Under the pieces are notes generated by a model. It did no database searches, was not told where the DNA came from, and saw only the letters and a list, made by a program, of their open reading frames with translations. Below are positions 45,801 through 56,620 of a stretch of DNA of 64,000 bases, in pieces. A program made the position numbers and the translations under genes. The stretch lies in assembly GCA_026214975.1 (NCBI GenBank), contig CM047805.1:108619845-108683844 (forward strand). The letters are read 5' to 3'. The number at the start of each line of letters is the position of its first letter. Position 1 is the stretch's first letter. Source of the stretch: Gentiana macrophylla. Lineage: Eukaryota; Streptophyta; Magnoliopsida; Gentianales; Gentianaceae.

Positions 45801-47227
45801 TTTGAATTTCAAATAATTATGAATAAAGATATATTCGGAGAAATTGGCTGGCGACAGATTGAGGAACTTTGTTTACTTCACTACCGAGATTTCAGCACAG
45901 ATTTCAGCACACGATTTTTTTTGTCAAACATTTTTCGTTATTTTTGCTAGCCGGAAAAAAAAGGATAATTTTTCGAAAAGGGAAGAAAAAAAAAGGATTT
46001 GCAGGTTTGAGCCGGGTCTTTTTGCGGATTTGGGTGGAAATCCCGGGTAATTGGGTTAAATCCCTTCCTCGTTCTTCATCTTCTGTGTTTGGTAAAGAGG
46101 TGAGGAGATCCCTTAAGGTTGAGTGCCGTAACTGCTCCTGTGGAGATGGCGGCGCTCCTTTAATGGAGATTAGGGCTTCAGAGGAGAATGTTTGAATTTC
46201 AAATAATTATGAATAAAGATATATTCGGAGAAATTGGCCGGCGACAGATTGAGGAACTTTGTTTACTTCACTACCGAGATTTCAAAGATGATTTCAAAGA
46301 CACGATTTTTTTTTGTCAAACATTTTTCGTTATTTTTGCTAGCCGAAAAAAAGGATAATTTTTCGAAAAGGAAGAAAAAAAGGATTTATGTGTTTGAGCC
46401 GGTCTTTTATGGATTTGGGTGGAAATCCGGGTAATCAAGTTAAATCCTTCCTCGTTCTTCATCTTCTCGTGTTTGGTAAAGAGGTGAGGAGATCCCTTAA
46501 GGTTGAGTGTCAGAATCGCCTCTGTGGAGATGGCGGCGCTCCTTTAATGGAGATTAGGGCTTCAGAGGAGAATGTTTGAATTTCAAATAATTATGAATAA
46601 AGATATATTCGGAGAAATTGGTGGCGACAGATTGAGGAACTTTGTTTACTTCACTACCGAGATTTCAAAGACAGATTTCAAAGACACGATTTTTTTGTCA
46701 AACATTTTTCGTTATTTTTGCTAGCCGGAAAAAGGATAATTTTTGAAAAGGAAAGAAAAAAGGATTTGCGTGTTTGAGCCGGGTCTTTTTGCGGATTTGG
46801 GTGGAAATCCGGGTAATTGGGTTAAATCCTTCCTCGTTCTTCATCTTTCGTGTTTGGTAAAGAGGTGAGGAGATCCCTTAAGGTTGAGTGTCGAATCGCC
46901 TCGTGGAGATGGCGGCGCTCCTTTAATGGAGATTAGGGCTTCAGAGGAGAATGTTTGAATTTCAAATAATTATGAATAAAGATATATTCGGAGAAATTGG
47001 CGGCATGATTGAGGAACTTTGTTTACTTCACTACCGAGATTTCAAAGATGATTTCAAGACACACGATTTTTTTGTCAAACATTTTTCGTTATTTTTGCTA
47101 GCCGGAAAAAAAAAAAGGATAATTTTTCGAAAAGGGAAGAAAAAAAAAAAAGGATTTGCAGGTTTGAGCCGGGTCTTTTTGAGGATTTGGGTGGAAATCC
47201 CGGGTAATTGGGTTAAATCCCTTCCTC
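45681..47227 (-). repeat. Four tandem copies of a ~387-bp unit (promoter plus 5' coding of the DUF4283 gene)
   Basis: Units begin with GTTCTTCATCTT at 45681, 46071, 46454 and 46836 and end at 47227 (390, 383, 382 and 392 bp). Each contains, on the minus strand, about 115 bp of the 5' coding part (KGAPPSPQEQL region) and about 270 bp of upstream sequence with poly-A runs and GGATTTGGGTGGAAATCC. Only the unit at 45681 continues into the rest of the gene. The copies differ mostly by single-base indels in homopolymers. Confidence 0.93.
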
Positions 47228-47399
47228 TATATATTATATATAGATGTTCATAAATCTTATATATTTTAATATTTTGTTATTATTACTTATGCTTTTACTT
47301 ACGTTATTATTACATATGCTATTAATAAATAAGTTTGTTTTATGTTATAATTAAATGTTGTTATGAAAGCATTAAATGTTTTTTGTTTTTATATTTCAG

Positions 47400-47608
47400 T
47401 GGGAGGAGATAAAAAGGCGAAAATTCCACGAAAAATGCTTGCAGGTCATAAAGTCCTTCCTCTTACATTCCGGAAAGTGTCAGAGTTTGAGTGTGGTGGT
47501 ACATGTCCTGGCGGAGAATGTGTTTATTTGCCTCATTGTACTGTTCCCTGCAATGGACATTGCGGATGTGGTCTTTTTACGCGGGAATGCACGTATTACA
47601 TTTTTTGA
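47400..47608 (+). CDS. Exon 2 of a secreted cysteine-rich peptide (eight Cys, knottin-like)
   Basis: After a TTTATATTTCAG acceptor the frame encodes a basic spacer (KKAKIPRKMLAGHK ... RKVSEFE) and a compact C-terminal domain with eight cysteines, ending in a TGA at 47606. Cys spacing is C-3-C-4-C-5-C-3-C-3-C-1-C-6-C. The first three intervals (CGGTCPGGEC) match the CX3CX4C start of cyclotides and the C-1-C pair also fits a cystine-knot plan, but the extra C-3-C-3 step is not in standard cyclotides. The mature part would be about 40 residues after signal removal and spacer processing. Function is unknown; a defence or signalling peptide is only an inference. An alternative start at 47363 would give an 81-residue ORF, but its N-terminus (KALNVFCFYIS) overlaps the acceptor tract. 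Confidence 0.6.
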
Positions 47609-48823
47609 CGTTAATTTACTTGAAGGAGATGCTGCAGCATGAAGCCCATATTGCATGCATTTTTTAATTTGCACCTACAATATTTCTCTTTTCCAAATAA
47701 TTGATGCAGAAATGTGTTATGTTTTTCTATTTAATCTACTCCTACCAAGCTACATTCTTGAGGAGATTTAACTAAGGTGCATAGTTTGCTTGTGTCCTCT
47801 TATTTTCTACAACTACTTTTTTTTTTTTTTTTTTTTTTACTACGAAAAGAATACAGTAAGGAATAAATTGCTAATCAAATCGTTGGGATTTTCTTAATTC
47901 AACCGAAATTTGATTTATATTTTTTTATTTTCTTAATTATTAAATTGTAGCAAGATGCTACTACACTGCAGATGTACAAAAAAGGCGAAAAGAAAGCAAG
48001 GAGAAACAATAAATAAACAATTATAAAAAATAAAAGGAGAAGGACACCAACCAACGACGGATTTAGAATTTTATTTCAATGGGTAATAGGGGCATATTTA
48101 AAGATACACGATGATAAAATTATATTTTTTAACAACAAAAATTATATCGTTTTAATACCAATAAAATCTCAATGGAGTTATGTGATCTCACCTTGGATAC
48201 ATTGAATCCGCTTATGACACATTCCGTTTAAATAAACAATGACTGGAAAAAAACGCTAATGAGACTTACCTCAATAATTAAGCTATGACTTTGTTACCAA
48301 CATGTCTCGGGTTTGAATTTCACCGTATGTATGTGCAAGTCATAGTGAACTTTTTGGGTCGCATTGAAATTTGAGTTAGCCGAATTTGGGTTGCATTAAA
48401 TTTAGGGTTAGCCGGTTTGAGGGTTTGGGGGACAACATAAAGCGGAAAATGTCAAGAAAAATAAAATTTACATCAATTATTTTTATTGCGTTCTGGAAAA
48501 TTTACTATTCAAAATTAAGAAAAACCTTATAAAAACGAAACATTGGGAAGCGAACAAAAATTCACTATTCGCTACAACAAGCAATTCACTATACAAATCC
48601 GCTATTTCGCGACCACACATCTTTACTAAGCATTTCACTTTAAAAACCACTATTTCACTATTATGATACGGTTTTGAAAATAACGTCGAAATGACATTAG
48701 AATAGTATCAAATGTGATGTTAAATATATAGGGAAGAAACATGAAAAAAATATGATGAAAGAATTACGATTTTTAGAAGTTTAGATCAAAAGATATATTT
48801 GTGTATATAATAGAATAGGAGAG

Positions 48824-48914
<91 letters not shown>

Positions 48915-50102
48915 TGGTTTCCACTAGGAAACGAATGGCGCGCGTGCAGTGGTCAAGGCAATAGTTCGGGGGTTGGCGACCCGATGAAAAACAAATGAAA
49001 AGCTACGGTTAGTGCGGACGGCGAAATCAAGACCAAGAAGAGTTGCGTTCAGTTACCTATGCCATTGGTGGAGTCTTCCATGGAGAAGGCCCACCCGGCA
49101 CCATTAATATCTTATGTTGGAACTGTTGGGTTTGGGCCAACCCTGCACAGTCAAAGCACTTAAGGCTCTTGTACTTTTGTTTTCTCCGCCTTTAGTTTTT
49201 TTTTGTCTTAAACGAAACTTTCTCGTAATAATTTTGCACCCAGATACTTCGTGGTGAGTAGCACCATGCGTAGTGCCTTTGAAAATTGATGTAACAAAGA
49301 TAAGCTAATCTAGAAACATGTAGGATCCCACGACTTGTTGATGAGCATGAAGTGAATCATGGAGTTTGAGTCGGTCACATAAAGATAACTTAATATAATG
49401 AGATCTTTCATTAAGAAACTTAATTGTTCAATAGTTTCTATCCATTTACTGAGTACTTTTGTATTTATCTCTTTGCATATTTTTTTTTGTTGTTTTAGGG
49501 GAGAAGATGTACAGGTTGAGCCGGTTTGATTTCGAGGATGATGATTGATCATTTGATGCCATGATATGCTAAGTTAGAACTTTGTTGTACTTCTCACATT
49601 AACTGTGTTGTACTTTTCTATTTCAAGGTCTTTCATACCTTTATTATAAGATATGTTGTAAGTTATGTTATCTTTCTTTTGTACGTCATCGTACAATATA
49701 AGTTACTTCATTGCTATAAGTTCCATTTTCTATCTTTTAAGTCGGATGGCATTGTAATTCTAGTATCTTTTACAGTTTTATCCGAGTCTTTTTAGCTTGC
49801 ATTTTACTTAACTCGATACGATGACGTAGAGGCTTACGTATAATATTGAACATATTTAGTGTTTTCTCTTTCGGATATGGACTCGGTATCCGGGAGCGGG
49901 ACGTAAAACTTCATCCTTCATCATATTTCCTTCTTATGATATATGTGAAACATATTCTCTTTTTCCATTTCCACCAAAGGATATTTGCAAAGAAAATAGC
50001 CTATGTTTCAAATATATTGAAGAAGTTAAAGAAGTATGACAAGTGGAAGGCATTTCCATCTTTGAGGAGTATCACCAATCCAGCTAACCTGATTAATTAT
50101 AT
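47609..50102. other. AT-rich intergenic region
   Basis: No gene recognised. It includes a T tract (47818-47838), an (AT)n microsatellite (48826-48913), and a segment near 48270-48340 whose CTCGGGTTTGAATTTCACC resembles a degenerate RNA polymerase III B box, as in plant SINEs. Short ORFs such as 49846-50178 have no recognisable domain. Confidence 0.5.
48826..48913. repeat. (AT)n microsatellite
   Basis: About 44 uninterrupted AT units between GAGATAAT and ACTGGTTTCC. Confidence 0.97.
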
Positions 50103-50317
50103 CATAGGGGAACTTTTTTTAATAGTTAGACACAGTTTAAGCATTTACTTCAATTTTATTTTAATGTATATACCATAGGGAGAGTTTTTTTTTAATAGTT
50201 AGGCACAATTTAAACTTTTACTTCAATTTAATTTTATAGTATATATCACAGGGAAACCTTTTGTTTAATAGTTAGGAACAGTTTAAACTTTTACTTCAAT
50301 AATTTTAAAGTATATAC
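50103..50317. repeat. Three-copy tandem repeat of ~72 bp
   Basis: Units begin with CATAGGG or CACAGGG at 50103, 50173 and 50247 and share TTTAATAGTTAG-CACAGTTTAA, TTTACTTCAAT and GTATATACC. Divergence between units is moderate. No gene association is visible. Confidence 0.85.
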
Positions 50318-50416
50318 CATCATTACACAATTATTAGGTATGTCAATGAGAAACATACTTTTAGATTAGCACTCATATGGCTACATCTCCTTAAATATTT
50401 GTGTTTTATTATTATT

Positions 50417-50603
50417 ATTGGTATGACGAACCGATCAACAAGAGATGGTGATTGATATAACGATAAACAATTAACAAGTAAAAAAAAACACAGAAACAAG
50501 AAAAACACATATTTAACGTGGTTTCCGGCAATGTGCTCACTACTCCACGGACAAACGAGGATTATTTTATTATCATGAAAAAGTTACAAGTTACAATTAA
50601 TGA
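50417..50603 (-). repeat. B LTR 4, left part, broken by copia A
   Basis: Matches B LTR 2 from the GATGGTGATT region through AACAATTAACAAGTAAAAA and CGTGGTTTCCGGCAAT to ACAATTAATGA. It stops at the same base at which B LTR 1 begins (18482), and the LTR of A follows. The end next to the primer site is truncated. Its other half should lie right of the window. Confidence 0.85.
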
Positions 50604-52463
50604 TGTTGGTCCCTTGGAAAGGCTGACACAAGTTTAGTGGGGGTGGGGGGTGAATAAACTTGTCACCAAAAACTAGATCTAAAACGATTAAGGTTCAGTT
50701 TTAACTTGTGTGAAGTTGAGCTGACTAAGCTGAGTCTAAGTCAAACTGACTTATAACAAAACTGAGTCAACCGGCAGCGGTATAAGTTTAACAAGAAAAA
50801 GATGAGTATGCTAAACTGAATTCTGGTGAATCTCAGTTTGTGAACTGTGAGTGTGTCTAAAATCAGTTTCAGTATGTTGTATAAACAATAATAAATGCTG
50901 AATAAGTAAATGACTGAAAGTAAATAAGTAAAGTAAATAGAGCAAGAATTATAGTGGTTCTAGGTGGTGTAATCATGTACGTCCACTCTTCCCCTGTGAT
51001 GTAGGAGGAAAATTACACTAGAACTTTCTGAGGTGCTGTTACAAAAATTCCTAAACGATAGTCCTTGACTAATCCCTAGCATCACTATCTAAACAATCAA
51101 AAAACATGTACGATTGCGGCTCTCAAACTGTTTGAGCCATTGGTCCTTGGAGGAAGGCCTGTAAGTGAGCCTTAAAATTCGATTCGATTCGGCGTGTTCG
51201 GCTAGAAAATGTTCGGTTCGGGGCTCGGCTCGTATCATCAAACATAGAATAGGGCCTTGGAAATTGGTATTCGGACAAACGAGCCGAACATGTTCGGCTC
51301 GTAGAGTTGCAGGGCTTCAATAATTCAATTTAGCCTGGCCCAGTTTAAACCCCAACTCCCCAAGCCCAAAACCATGTATAACCCAACCCAATCCGTGGCC
51401 TTATTTTCGGACCGAACATGTTCGAACTATTCGGTTTTGAATTTTTGGAGCAAACATGTTCAAACTATTCGAACTGTTCGAGCCTAATAATACCAAATTT
51501 TTCCCTTCTTTTAAGTTTGAATACGAACCGAATCCAGATATTTTAGGCTCGAAAATTTTGAGCGGAATCGAGCCATTTATTCGAAAATGTTTGAGCCAAA
51601 CCGAACTACTCCAGGGTTCGGTAGGGTTCGGCTCGTTTACAGGCCTACTTGGAGGGTTGTGTTGCCTCTTCACCAGCTACCAACACAAACACCGTCTACC
51701 CGACTGCTACAACTATCCTTGGCAAATCCTTGGCCGGATTGCTTCACAGTCTAAACCTTTGATTGAAAATCAAAGTTGGATGAGAATCAATTAATTGATT
51801 CTTTCTTGTGGTTCTTCTAAGTGTCTGATTCTGGATTGATTCTTTGTAGCTTGAACACTTGAAGAAATCTATATATGATCTTGTTGAGTGCAAAGAGTGA
51901 TAGCAATTCAGATGAACAAGACTTGGGCACAATACTACCTGTTAATTCGTGTTTCCGGTGTTTGATCCTTGATGCCAAGTCCTCTCTTTATAGTGTGAGG
52001 TCCAACGTTCAACTTGCTTGAATTTGAATTCTATCAACGTCTAAATTTTTTAGTTCGAATGTAAGTTTAGTGTCGTTCCCGACCGCTCGACATGTCGAGT
52101 TTGTTCCCTCTGCCTTCAGTTCTTGATAAGTCAACCGAGTTTGTGTCCCTCAGCAAACTTACCTTCTTCTGTTCTAAGTAAACTTTAGTTCTTGGTTCTG
52201 AGTGACATATTCAGTTTTATGTCATGTTCCAGTTTTCTAAATGATTTCCAGTTTTTAGTTTTATGACACTTCTATCTATTACAGTGCTTGTCTGATACAT
52301 CCTATACAATTATCAGAATCTAGTAAAACCTATACATTCATTTCTAGACATCTTTTAGCTTTTCACTCCAACAACTAGTTTCAGCACTTCATCAATTGGG
52401 TGTAAACAAACAAGTAACTAAATAAGATGAATCATCGTCAAAACTAAAATTTTATTTCCAACA
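50604..52463 (-). repeat. 3' LTR of a second copia A copy
   Basis: Plus-strand TGTTGGTCCC to TTTCCAACA, aligned with 16703-18481. The orientation is fixed by the polypurine tract at its right side (52464-52480, minus AAAAAGAGGGAAAT). It carries a 494-bp MITE (51154-51647) and lacks a few hundred bp around 52050 that copy 1 has. The left flank is B LTR 4. Confidence 0.9.
51154..51647. mobile_element. Non-autonomous hAT-type MITE
   Basis: A 494-bp insertion in the A LTR, absent from the other copy (site near 17273). It has terminal inverted repeats AGGCCTGTAA...TTACAGGCCT and an exact 8-bp target duplication CTTGGAGG (51146-51153 and 51648-51655). An 8-bp duplication with short inverted ends is the signature of the hAT superfamily. 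The body is full of GTTCGGCTCG/CGAGCCGAAC words, so much of it can fold on itself. It has no transposase. Confidence 0.92.
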
Positions 52464-53274
52464 ATTTCCCTCTTTTTTATGATGCCAAAACCCTCCTTAA
52501 AAGAAAAGCTTAAAGATAAAAAACAATGAAAAACAAAGTAAAATTGGAAACTGGATTTCATTACGATTCTAAAAAACTAGATCAAGTTACACATTTAATA
52601 CAAACTGAAATAAAAGCTAAGTAGCTCTTTGTGTAACTAGAATATATTTCCTTTGTTTATCATGAAGAATATATTCATCTTCCAACTTTGTGTCTTCTTT
52701 GTGGAATGTTCTAAGATAATCCACTTGGCTTGATAGCTTCCATTTCCACCACAGAAATAACAAGGAAGGTCATTTCATACTTGTAATAGTCTTCAAATTC
52801 TACAACATCAGCCTTAATATATTCTCTCTTATCTCTGATTTTAAGTTTCTCTTCAATCCTCTTTGCTTTCTTATAGATGGCCATCTTCTGACTAAGATAA
52901 AGATCAGATAAGAAATAGACAAGAGATTCTTCATAAGTTTTGTCTCTGTACTTTGCCTTGATATAGTTATGATCTTTGAAAAACTTCAACCACATATCTT
53001 GTGTAAGAGTAGCTCTTTTCTCTCTAGGTTTACTATACTTCAAAATGAGCTACTCGTCAGTTAGTTCTTTCACATCCCTAACATAAGGATCTGCTGATGA
53101 TTTGCATTTCTTCAGTTCAGCTTCAAGCTTCATCTTTTCTTCTTGTAATCTCAGCTTTTCTTCTTCCACTTCCCACTTTTTGGCATCATACAACTGATTG
53201 ATCAACTGATGATTTGCCTTTTGGTCTCATAAAATGCCTTTTTGAGAGGTAAGACCTTCTGTGAGCTGAGTTTC
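52464..53274 (-). pseudogene. Polypurine tract and third-ORF end of copia A copy 2
   Basis: After the polypurine tract, frame 52711-53043 and its upstream continuation (to 53274) encode a charged protein. It has a coiled-coil stretch (EVEEEKLRLQEEKMKLEAEL, near 53100-53180) followed by MWLKFFKDHNYIKAKY, YEESLVYFLSDLYLSQKMAI and a C-terminus ending SGLS. The layout, coiled coil then a short helical domain just before the polypurine tract, equals the end of the third ORF of S (62700-63424). This is therefore taken as the env-like ORF of A. A stop near 53050 and the insertion of S at 53275 truncate it. Confidence 0.65.
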
Positions 53275-54664
53275 TGTTAGGAACATTTTATTATACTTTG
53301 ATGATGGTCATACTAGCTGTTATAGCAAGCCTGAAATAAGTTAGAATTCTCTGTATAAGTCTTTACTTAGAGTCTGACATGTTGTATAAGTTGAGTCAGA
53401 CAAGTATTATACTAGTTGGTAGGATGGCGAAGTAAACTAGATATTCGGCAGAGTGAAAATAGCCAAGTACCAGCGGAGAAGCATGAAGACATTATGGTCT
53501 GACTTATAACCAAGGAAGTTTGTGATGACCTTGGATAAGTCTAAGTTATAATTCAAATTATGAATTACACTGTCAAATATGGTGTACACTGATCTCACCC
53601 CAAATCAAGGATCAATGAAGTACACGAAGTACCTGGAAGATCAAAGAGAATAACAAAGCAGTAAACCGGCAAAGTAAATTGACTATCGGCTGAGTAAAAA
53701 TAAAGACAGAGCAGTGAAGGAAGAACCAAACAACAAAGTCAAAAGGATCACTTAACCGTTCATGGAACGGCCAAGTAAACTTCACTCATTCAGATTTCAA
53801 AAGATGAAGATCGAGTATTAAATGCACAATCAATTGAGGATCAATCAAGGATGGATTTTCTGATAAATGTTGGAAGAAAAATCCAATCACTGAAATCAAG
53901 GAGAATATAATTAAGGGGAATCAAGAATTAAATCAAGGATTATTCTCCACATTAAATAGCCAACGGACGGAAATTCAAATCAAGGATTATAAAGGCTATA
54001 AATAGAAGGCATTGACAGACAAGAAAAATAATGATTAAGTCTGACAATATACAAGCAGAAACTCTGTCAAAGTGAAAAGCCTTCAATCTGCACTAAAAGG
54101 AAATATCTGGAGATCAACTCAGTAATCAGAACTTCAATTGAGAATCAAGCTCTGAGATTGATCAACAAATCTATGAATCCAATTCACACCACTGAGGGAA
54201 TTGAGTAAGAGGAATCTGAGAAGGAGTTGCAACCTTTGTGATAGCTACTGAAAGATTTGTTCTCAAGGAGCAGGGATAGAGACTGAGTCACTGAAGCCAG
54301 GGAGTGATAGTCTTGAAGATTGTGAAGCTTGTGTAGTCAAGGACAATCGTACTATTGTATCTGTGAAAACAATTGTGAATTCCTCTAATCATCACAAAAG
54401 AAGAGTGGATTAAGGGATTACACCACACTGAACCACTATAAACATTTGTGTCTATTTACCTTCAGCAATTTACTTTACAGCACTTTAGTTAATTACATAC
54501 TCTATATCTGTGATTGCATAATCTAATTTGAAACAACATTTTAAGAAGGGACTTATCCACTGCCCAAAAGCTTTTAAATACAAGAATGTTTTTGAAACTC
54601 CACTATAGTCATTCACCCCTCCCCCCCCGTCTGACTATAGTTTTAACCTTCTCTGGGACCAACA
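53275..54664 (+). repeat. 5' LTR of S
   Basis: TGTTAGGAACATTTT to GGGACCAACA, 1390 bp. The first 500 bp recur at 63498-64000 with scattered substitutions and one indel (an AATAAGTTAGAATTC stretch present only here, near 53335). TATA-like GGCTATAAATAG at about 53993-54004. The pyrimidine tract CCCCTCCCCCCCC (54616-54628) lies near its end. Confidence 0.93.
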
Positions 54665-54678
54665 ATTGTTATCAGAGC
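54665..54678 (+). promoter_or_regulatory. Primer-binding site of S
   Basis: ATTGTTATCAGAGC directly after the LTR. It differs by one base (T for G) from TGGTATCAGAGC, the usual initiator tRNA-Met complement. Confidence 0.88.
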
Positions 54679-54796
54679 ATTGTTCCTAGTATCAGAACCT
54701 ATTCAGATCTAATTTCTGGTAACAAGGAGATCACATATTTTCAAAGTATTTTTCAAATTTGTGCTTTCTATGTATATATATCTCTTATTTGTATTT

Positions 54797-55884
54797 ATGG
54801 ATTCCTCAAATTTTATTTCAAAGGTACCTGTATTCAATGTTAATAATTTTGATGAATATAAAATAAGAATGTTGTCTCATCTTGCAAGAACTCATAAGGA
54901 GATGTCGAGATCACAACTGTGGTAACCACAGGAGCAGATCAAGGAAAAGTAATTGACAAACTCTAGAAAGATTGGACCAAGGATGACAGGAGAAGAGCAA
55001 ACCTTGACTTTGTTGCAAAAGACATGATTTTGAAGACTCTGGACAGTAATATGTTAATGAGGATCAAAGATTGCAAAACAGCAAAAGAGATGTGGGACAA
55101 ATTGGCATTGATCAATGAAGGATCAGAGGAAGTTAAAGAAAACAAATTATCTGTTGCAAAACAGAAATTTGAGAACTTCAACATGAAGGCTGGTGAAACC
55201 ATTGATCAAACGGACAACAGATTCTCAAGCATCATCAATGAACTACAACAACTTGGACACACATATCCACAGAAAGAAGTGTGCCTAAAGATCTTAAGAG
55301 GCTTACCTGAAAGATGGAAGATCATCACATCAGTAATCATAAGGACAACAAATCTTACAAACACTGATACCTTAACTCTAATGTCTCAACTAAAAGCTCA
55401 TGAATTTGAGTTGAACGGTGAAGATAGTGCACCAGCAGAGGCACATAAGGCCATTGCACTGATTTCACCCCAACAAAGTAACACAGCTGATGCAAATAGC
55501 AAAGATACAAAAGAGCTAAAGGAACATGTAGCTTTACTGGTAAAATGTTTTTACATGTTTAGCAAGAAGAAGCAATTCATAGGAGGCTCATCATCATACA
55601 AGAAGTCTAACACAAGCGAAGACATGAAGAAAAAGGATGATGAATACAGATGCTTCAACTGCAAGATGAAAGGTTATTTCAAGGCTGATTGCCCTGAAGA
55701 AAAAGACAAAGATGAGGATAAGAAGAAATACAAGACAATTGAAAAGAGAGAAAGCAAGAATGCACTCAAAGCTGAAACTAGCAGTGAAAATAATGAACAA
55801 TCATCTGAAAATGATTCTGATGATGATGATGAAGCTGAAAACACGGAAAATGAAAAAGATTACCTATGCCTTATGGCTAAATAA
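54797..55884 (+). pseudogene. Gag of S
   Basis: ATG at 54797 starts a Gag N-terminus (FNVNNFDEYKIRMLSHLARTH). A frameshift near 54905 and a TAG near 54963 break it, and frame 55024-55884 continues with the UBN2 domain: ILKTLDSNMLMRIKDCKTAKEMWDKL, KLSVAKQKFENFNMKAGETI, INELQQLGHTYPQKEVCLKILRGLPERW, LTLMSQLKAHEFEL. The nucleocapsid knuckle reads CFNCKMKGYFKADC: the zinc-binding His of CX2CX4HX4C is Tyr. A Lys/Glu-rich and Asp-rich tail ends at the stop after CLMAK. Gag would form the particle; this copy could not bind zinc normally. Confidence 0.88.
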
Positions 55885-56620
55885 TCTAATGAAACTGAGG
55901 TAACATCTAGCTCACACTCATCATCTAGTACATCCACATCTGACACTGCACAATCTTCTATTCTCCCACTAGATTTTGCAAACCTAATCCAAAATCTCAT
56001 GAGCAAATTTGAAGAAATTGAGATGAATCATGAAATTCTGGAATAAGAATGTGAGAATCTAAGAAAAGAAAATAAAAGATTAAAGAAAGAACTGGATAAA
56101 GTAAAATCTGAACAAATTAGTAAGGAGATTCACTCAACTAATCAACAAGCAACAGATGATCACTCATCCAATGTTGAAAGACCAGCTGAGAAAATCTCCC
56201 TACCAGTTAGGATCACCACTGCACCACTGAATGGACTAGCTTACAAACCCTCAAAAAGGTTTGGATCCAGATCTGGTCTTGGCTACAACAGTCAAGATGA
56301 GAATTGAAACAATGGACAACACAAATCTGAATCTAGGACCAAGTATGGATCAAAATTCATAGAAGGACAGACCATAGTTTCAACCATTCATCTTGGACCG
56401 GTGAAGTCAAAACCTAGTGTAGTGAAACAGCAGACTAAATCATCAAACCAGCCAACAAAAGGCAAAGGTTTCCTGAAAGGTAAGGGAAGACTTTACCCTT
56501 CAGAGGATGACTGGGATGTTGCACCTCCAAAATACAAAAAGAAACTATTTCATGTTATGCATCATATGCTTAAGAAAAATCAACCAAGGTTGTTCCTAGA
56601 CATATGAAGCAACATGAACC
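55885..56620 (+). pseudogene. Gag C-terminal extension of S
   Basis: The frame continues past the 55884 stop with a Ser/Thr-rich run (SSSHSSSSTSTSD), a coiled coil (ENLRKENKRLKKELDKVKSE, about 56050-56110), a basic Gly-rich part (RFGSRSGLGYNSQ) and KGKGFLKGKGRLYPSEDDWD (56401-56607). Three stops interrupt it. Long coiled-coil Gag tails are common in Sireviruses. Confidence 0.7.

Larger units (their letters stand above)
41357..47399 (+). other. 6-kb intron (or intergenic gap) between the two peptide exons
   Basis: Bounded by GTAATT and TTTCAG. It is AT-rich near both ends, as plant introns are, and its middle holds an (AT)n tract with a palindrome, exon-like islands on the minus strand, a DUF4283 pseudogene and a four-copy repeat. 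The stretch 41471-42950 and most of 44060-45060 show nothing I recognise. The size suggests that a much shorter ancestral intron was expanded by insertion. Confidence 0.45.

Noticed and set aside
45681..47227. Regular repeat array as a possible CRISPR or satellite
   Set aside because: Units are head-to-tail without unique spacers and contain 5' coding sequence of a nearby plant gene family. The genome is eukaryotic.
47400..47608. Naming exon 2 a cyclotide
   Set aside because: Only the first three Cys intervals fit. There are eight rather than six Cys and no visible cyclisation signal (no Asn/Asp processing site followed by a typical tail).
51170..51640. GTTCGGCTCG repeats as a regulatory palindrome array
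   Set aside because: They are internal to the MITE, whose ends and 8-bp duplication explain the whole block.
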